This document shows positions 58,788 through 64,000 of a stretch of DNA of 64,000 nt, in pieces. Position numbers and translations under genes: made by a program. This DNA comes from Nemophila menziesii (Eukaryota > Streptophyta > Magnoliopsida > Boraginales > Hydrophyllaceae), in the NCBI GenBank assembly GCA_029959085.1, contig JARWIR010000011.1, forward strand, positions 11,595,840 to 11,659,839. Direction: 5' to 3'. A model generated the notes under the pieces. The model was not told the origin of the DNA. It was given only the letters and a program-made list of their open reading frames with translations, and did not search any database. Within the stretch, counting starts at the first letter, position 1, and every line of letters starts with the position of its first letter.

Positions 58788-60868
58788 GATTTAATGAATA
58801 ATTAATAATTGTATTTTTTTTTTAAAATAGAAGGAATTATGTGTTATTAAAGTAACCTAAATATTCAAGTATATTAAAGCCTAAATGTCATAATTAAAGT
58901 TTTTTATGTGAATTGTGGATAAACTTATTGTTATAAAAAATGATAGAGTTATTATCATCAAACTCATCATTGTTTCCTAAAATAATTGTAAAAAGTTTTC
59001 AAATATTTGGTTTTTTGTTTGATTTAAGAGAGTGTTTGTAATCACGTAAAAAATCATAAGATTTTTAATACCATCGTCTAATTGATCTTAAGATAAATAT
59101 AAGTTAGATTTGAACTTTACCTCGTCTTCTTCTTTTTAAGTAGCCATGAAAGAAACATAGTTGGCTACATGCTCTTTGTCATCACTTTGGTTTGAGCTAT
59201 CATCAACCAATGTTGCATTAATGTTTTCATTGGCTTTTTTTTTGAAAAGTTTTGGGAATTTAGGTTTGATATGACCACTCTAATGATAATGATAGCAAGT
59301 AAGCTCATCCTTTATATAACTCTTATAAGGTTTTCTTGAGACACCACAACTCATAAGCTCTATTTTATTTTGATGTAATACTCACAAATACACACTTATG
59401 TCTTGTATAGAATTCCTCTTGAACTAATATAATCATTTCACCCAGAATAAAACAATAATACACATATCCTTTTTTCTTTTTTCCTTTCAGTTAAAGATTT
59501 TTTTCTGAACTATTAACAATAAAATTATATTTATAACATTATGTACTACTAAAATCTTTATTTTATAAAAATATATTCAATAAAAAAAATTATTTAATGA
59601 AGATATAATACCCACGTCTTCAATTCTACAATTTACTTCTTAAAATTATATATATATTAAAATATTTCTATTATACTAAACTAGTTTTGGATACACAAAA
59701 AATATATTCACAATATATCTTTTTCTTTAGTTTAGTTCTAATATTTCTCAACACCTTATCATACAGAGTTTGCTCTTTTGATCTTGTGAAAGGATTTGCC
59801 AAGATGATCAACAATACCCTCTAGGGAATTCACCCAATTTATATTTAACAGTCAAAATTTTGACTCTCTTAAAAATGTATCATTCATTAGCTACGTATAT
59901 AAACATGCAATTTCATATTTTGAGTTTTTTTATGTTATTATTTAATTAAGATATTTCAGAAATAACACTTATATATTAAGACACAATTTGTTTTTTTAAA
60001 TAATATAATAAAATTTAATATTAAATTTTAAAATAAATTTTTTATTTATAAGGTGTACATATTTTTTTAAGGGTCAATGATCCAAAAAATCAAATTAATA
60101 TTTTACTTGCCCCAAAGAATAATTAATTAATCTGCTAAGTACCTCTTCTCATCAACCTCGTTACCTTTTATTCTTGTTTATCAAGAGTTGTGGATGTTTC
60201 CTTATGGGAATTCCAACCCACTTGGAATTAGTAAGTTCAAACTTTTTAATAAGATCTTTGGCTTATTTAGCTTGGTTGAGACAGATCCCATCTTCCATTT
60301 TCTTTATTTTTAGTCTGAGGAAGAAGTTAAATTCTCCAATCATGTGCAATTGGAATTCACTGTGCATACTCGTATCAGAATCCTTATAAAATCGTTATAA
60401 ACTCTTCATGCATTGCATTTACCAAATGATCATCAAGTAGATCTTATTTGTTATTCTTCGGTCTGAATTTAGACAAGAAAGTACAATGAGAACACAAATC
60501 ATTAACAGTTGAATGTGTTCTTAGCCCTTTACTTGGATCACCAAGTATTAACTTTAGCAAGAGTCCTCTAACATTGTTCCTACTTCTATGAAGTTCTTTG
60601 GGAGTTTCATCATTCTTCTCTTTAATAATTTGATTGTCAGAATATATTTAAGGTTATGATATAATAGGTTTTACTTCTTCTTCAAGTTGATGGAACTTGG
60701 TATATTCAACTTTTATATTTTTTCACTTTCTTTTAAAAGAATTTTCTTCATCAAAATCAACGTGCATGGATTTTTATATAATATTTGTTTGTTGGTTGTA
60801 CATTCTAAAATAACATGTAGTGTAATTAACAATTAGTTGTATACAAAAGTTTGATAAATTCTCAATTA
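58788..60868 (+). repeat. Array unit 7
   Basis: Shares CCTTTCAGTTAAAG, TTTTTTCTGAAC, AAATATAAGTTAG and AATAACACTTATAT with unit 8 only, so these two derive from a recent local duplication. Confidence 0.95.
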
Positions 60869-62947
60869 GATTTAATGAATAATTAATAATTGTATTTTTT
60901 TTTAAATAGAAGGAATTATGTGTTATTAAAGTAACCTAAATATTCAAGTATATTAAAGCCTAAATGTCATAATTAAAGTTTTTTATGTGAATTGTGGATA
61001 AACTTATTGTTATAAAAAATGATAGAGTTATTATCATCAAACTCATCATTGTTTCCTAAAATATTTGTAAAAAGTTTTCAAATATTTGGTTTTTTGTTTG
61101 ATTTAAGAGAGTGTTTGTAATCACGTAAAAAATCATAAGATTTTTAATACCATCGTCTAATTGATCTTAAGATAAATATAAGTTAGATTTGAACTTTACC
61201 TCGTCTTCTTCTTTTTAAGTAGCCATGAAAGAAACATAGTTGGCTACATGCTCTTTGTCATCACTTTGGTTTGAGCTATCATCAACCAATGTTGCATTAA
61301 TGTTTTCATTGGCTTTTTTTTTGAAAAGTTTTGGGAATTTAGGTTTGATATGACCACTCTAATGATAATGATAGCAAGTAAGCTCATCCTTTATATAACT
61401 CTTATAAGGTTTTCTTGAGACACCACAACTCATAAGATCTATTTTATTTTGATGTAATACTCACAAATACACACTTATGTCTTGTATAGAATTCCTCTTG
61501 AACTAATATAATCATTTCACCCAGAATAAAACAATAATACACATATCCTTTTTTCTTTTTTCCTTTCAGTTAAAGATTTTTTTCTGAACTATTAACAATA
61601 AAATTATATTTATAACATTATGTACTACTAAAATCTTTATTTTATAAAAATATATTCAATAAAAAAAATTATTTAATGAAGATATAATACCCACGTCTTC
61701 AATTCTACAATTTACTTCTTAAAATTATATATATATTAAAATATTTCTATTATACTAAACTAGTTTTGGATACACAAAAAATATATTCACAATATATCTT
61801 TTTCTTTAGTTTAGTTCTAATATTTCTCAACACCTTATCATACAGAGTTTGCTCTTTTGATCTTGTGAAAGGATTTGCCAAGATGATCAACAATACCCTC
61901 TAGGGAATTCACCCAATTTATATTTAACAGTCAAAATTTTGACTCTCTTAAAAATGTATCATTCATTAGCTACGTATATAAACATGCAATTTCATATTTT
62001 GAGTTTTTTTATGTTATTATTTAATTAAGATATTTCAGAAATAACACTTATATATTAAGACACAATTTGTTTTTTTAAATAATATAATAAAATTTAATAT
62101 TAAATTTTTAAATAAATTTTTTATTTATAAGGTGTACATATTTTTTTAAGGGTCAATGATCCAAAAAATCAAATTAATATTTTACTTGCCCCAAAGAATA
62201 ATTAATTAATCTGCTAAGTACCTCTTCTTATCAACCTCGTTACCTTTTATTCTTGTTTATCAAGAGTTGTGGATGTTTCCTTATGGGAATTCCAACCCAC
62301 TTGGAATTAGTAAGTTCAAACTTCTTAATAAGATCTTTGGCTTATTTAGCTTGGTTGAGACAGATCCCATCTTCCATTTTCTTTATTTTTAGTCTGAGGA
62401 AGAAGTTAAATTCTCCAATCATGTGCAATTGGAATTCACTGTGCATACTCGTATCAGAATCCTTATAAAATCGTTATAAACTCTTCATGCATTGCATTTA
62501 TCAAATGATCATCAAGTAGATCTTATTTGTTATTCTTCGGTCTGAATTTAGACAAGAAAGTACAATGAGAACACAAATCATTAACAGTTGAATGTGTTCT
62601 TAGCCCTTTACTTGGATCACCAAGTATTAACTTTAGCAAGAGTCCTCTAACATTGTTCCTACTTCTATGAAGTTCTTTGGGAGTTTCATCATTCTTCTCT
62701 TTAATAATTTGATTGTCAGAATATATTTAAGGTTATGATATAATAGGTTTTACTTCTTCTTCAAGTTGATGGAACTTGGTATATTCAACTTTTATATTTT
62801 TTCACTTTCTTTTAAAAGAATTTCCTTCATCAAAATCAACGTGCATGGATTTTTATATAATATTTGTTTGTTGGTTGTACATTCTAAAATAAAATGTAGT
62901 GTAATTAACAATTAGTTTTATACAAAAGTTTGATAAATTCTCAATTA
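60869..62947 (+). repeat. Array unit 8
   Basis: Sister of unit 7 by the shared changes listed there. It has CTTCTTATC as in units 1, 2 and 4, and a private CATAAGATCT near 61431. Confidence 0.95.
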
Positions 62948-64000
62948 AATTTAATGAATAATTAATAATTGTATTTTTTTTTTTAAAATAGAAGGAATTA
63001 TGTGTTATTAAAGTAACCTAAATATTCAAGTATATTAAAGCCTAAATGTCATAATTACAGTTTTTTATGTGAATTGTGGATAAACTTATTGTTATAAAAA
63101 ATGATAGAGTTATTATCATCAAACTCATCATTGTTTCCTAAAATATTTGTAAAAAGTTTTCAAATATTTGGTTTTTTGTTTGATTTAAGAGAGTGTTTGT
63201 AATCACGTAAAAAATCATAAGATTTTTAATACCATCGTCTAATTGATCTTAAGATAAACATAAGTTAGATTTGAACTTTACCTCGTCTTCTTCTTTTTAA
63301 GTAGCCATGAAAGAAACATAGTTGGCTACATGCTCTTTGTCATCACTTTGGTTTGAGCTATCATCAACCAATGTTGCATTAATGTTTTCATTGGCTTTTT
63401 TTTGAAAAGTTTTGGGAATTTAGGTTTGATATGACCACTCTAATGATAATGATAGCAAGTAAGCTCATCCTTTATATAACTCTTATAAGGTTTTCTTGAG
63501 ACACCACAACTCATAAGCTCTATTTTATTTTGATGTAATACTCACAAATACACACTTATGTCTTGTATAGAATTCCTCTTGAACTAATATAATCATTTCA
63601 CCCAGAATAAAACAATAATACACATATCCTTTTTTCTTTTTTCCTTTTAGTTAAAGATTTTTTTTTGGAACTATTACCAATAAAATTATATTTATAACAT
63701 TATGTACTACTAAAATCTTTATTTTATAAAAATATATTCAATAAAAAAAATTATTTAATGAAGATATAATACCCACGTCTTCAATTCTACAATTTACTTC
63801 TTAAAATTATATATATATTAAAATATTTCTATTATACTAAACTAGTTTTGGATACACAAAAAATATATTCACAATATATCTTTTTCTTTAGTTTAGTTCT
63901 AATATTTCTCAACACCTTATCATACAGAGTTTGCTCTTTTGATCTTGTGAAAGGATTTGCCAAGATGATCAACAATACCCTCTAGGGAATTCACCCAATT
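62948..64000 (+). repeat. Array unit 9, cut by the window edge
   Basis: About 1.05 kb of a further unit, of the CCTTTTAG, ATTACCAAT, TTATGTACT type. It lacks the private changes of units 7 and 8, so the type found in units 3, 5 and 6 resumes to the right. Confidence 0.95.

Larger units (their letters stand above)
46301..64000 (+). repeat. Macrosatellite-like array of ~2.08-kb Copia-derived units, running off the window
   Basis: Eight complete direct units and a ninth cut by the window edge follow each other without spacers. Measured at GAAGGAATTATGTG, unit starts are 46345, 48425, 50506, 52586, 54667, 56749, 58830, 60909 and 62991, so periods are 2079-2082 bp. Differences between units are isolated substitutions and changes in T-run length. 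Each unit holds, on the minus strand, a gag zinc-knuckle segment, module Y, the RT thumb and the integrase-RT linker; the RT palm is deleted. No unit encodes an intact protein. The right end lies outside the window. Confidence 0.97.

Noticed and set aside
46301..64000. CRISPR-like or ribosomal-type tandem array
   Set aside because: Units are ~2.08 kb with no spacers and contain Copia fragments, not rRNA; the host is a plant.

Overview
The window reads as nuclear DNA of a flowering plant, most likely a eudicot. It is very AT-rich, has GT-AG introns, and is packed with plant-type Ty1/Copia elements, a LINE 3' end, a Mutator-like (MULE) transposase, a hAT-like element and several MITEs. I find no intact full-length host gene. 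The only open, spliced reading frame that matches a host family is a 91-codon SPT2 C-terminal gene fragment at 36.5-37.0 kb. Nearly everything else is mobile-element debris, much of it nested or tandemly amplified.

Layout. (1) 0-1.7 kb: AT-rich DNA plus one copy of a dispersed repeat, here called X. (2) 1.7-11.4 kb: a truncated minus-strand Copia element (Copia-1). It was split by a plus-strand Copia element (Copia-2, 3121-10269) with near-identical LTRs, a 5-bp target duplication and badly decayed gag-pol. A Tourist-like MITE also sits in Copia-1. (3) 11.4-15.6 kb: two diverged direct repeats flanking unrecognised gene-like remnants. (4) 15.6-23.6 kb: AT-rich DNA with an inverted X copy carrying a MULE-type MITE, and promoter-like segments without genes. 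(5) 23.8-33.0 kb: three head-to-tail copies (A, B, C) of a ~3-kb chimeric unit (X + LINE 3' end + Copia gag-pre-integrase scrap), with a 37-bp filler at the junctions. A diverged fourth copy, D, lies at 37.8-40.5 kb. (6) 33.2-37.8 kb: a hAT-like element, a MULE transposase pseudogene with a SWIM zinc finger, and the SPT2 fragment on the opposite strand.

(7) 40-46.3 kb: minus-strand Copia remnants, possibly of Sirevirus type, in shuffled modules. (8) 46.3 kb to the window end: a tandem array of ~2.08-kb units, eight complete and a ninth cut by the window edge. The units are nearly identical and are built from those same Copia modules (gag zinc knuckle, RT linker, RT thumb, with the RT palm deleted). 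Shared point differences show amplification in dimers and by local duplication, as expected for unequal crossing-over in a young macrosatellite.

All domain calls were made by eye from translated sequence. Boundaries of degenerate elements are approximate unless a target duplication or an empty site fixes them.
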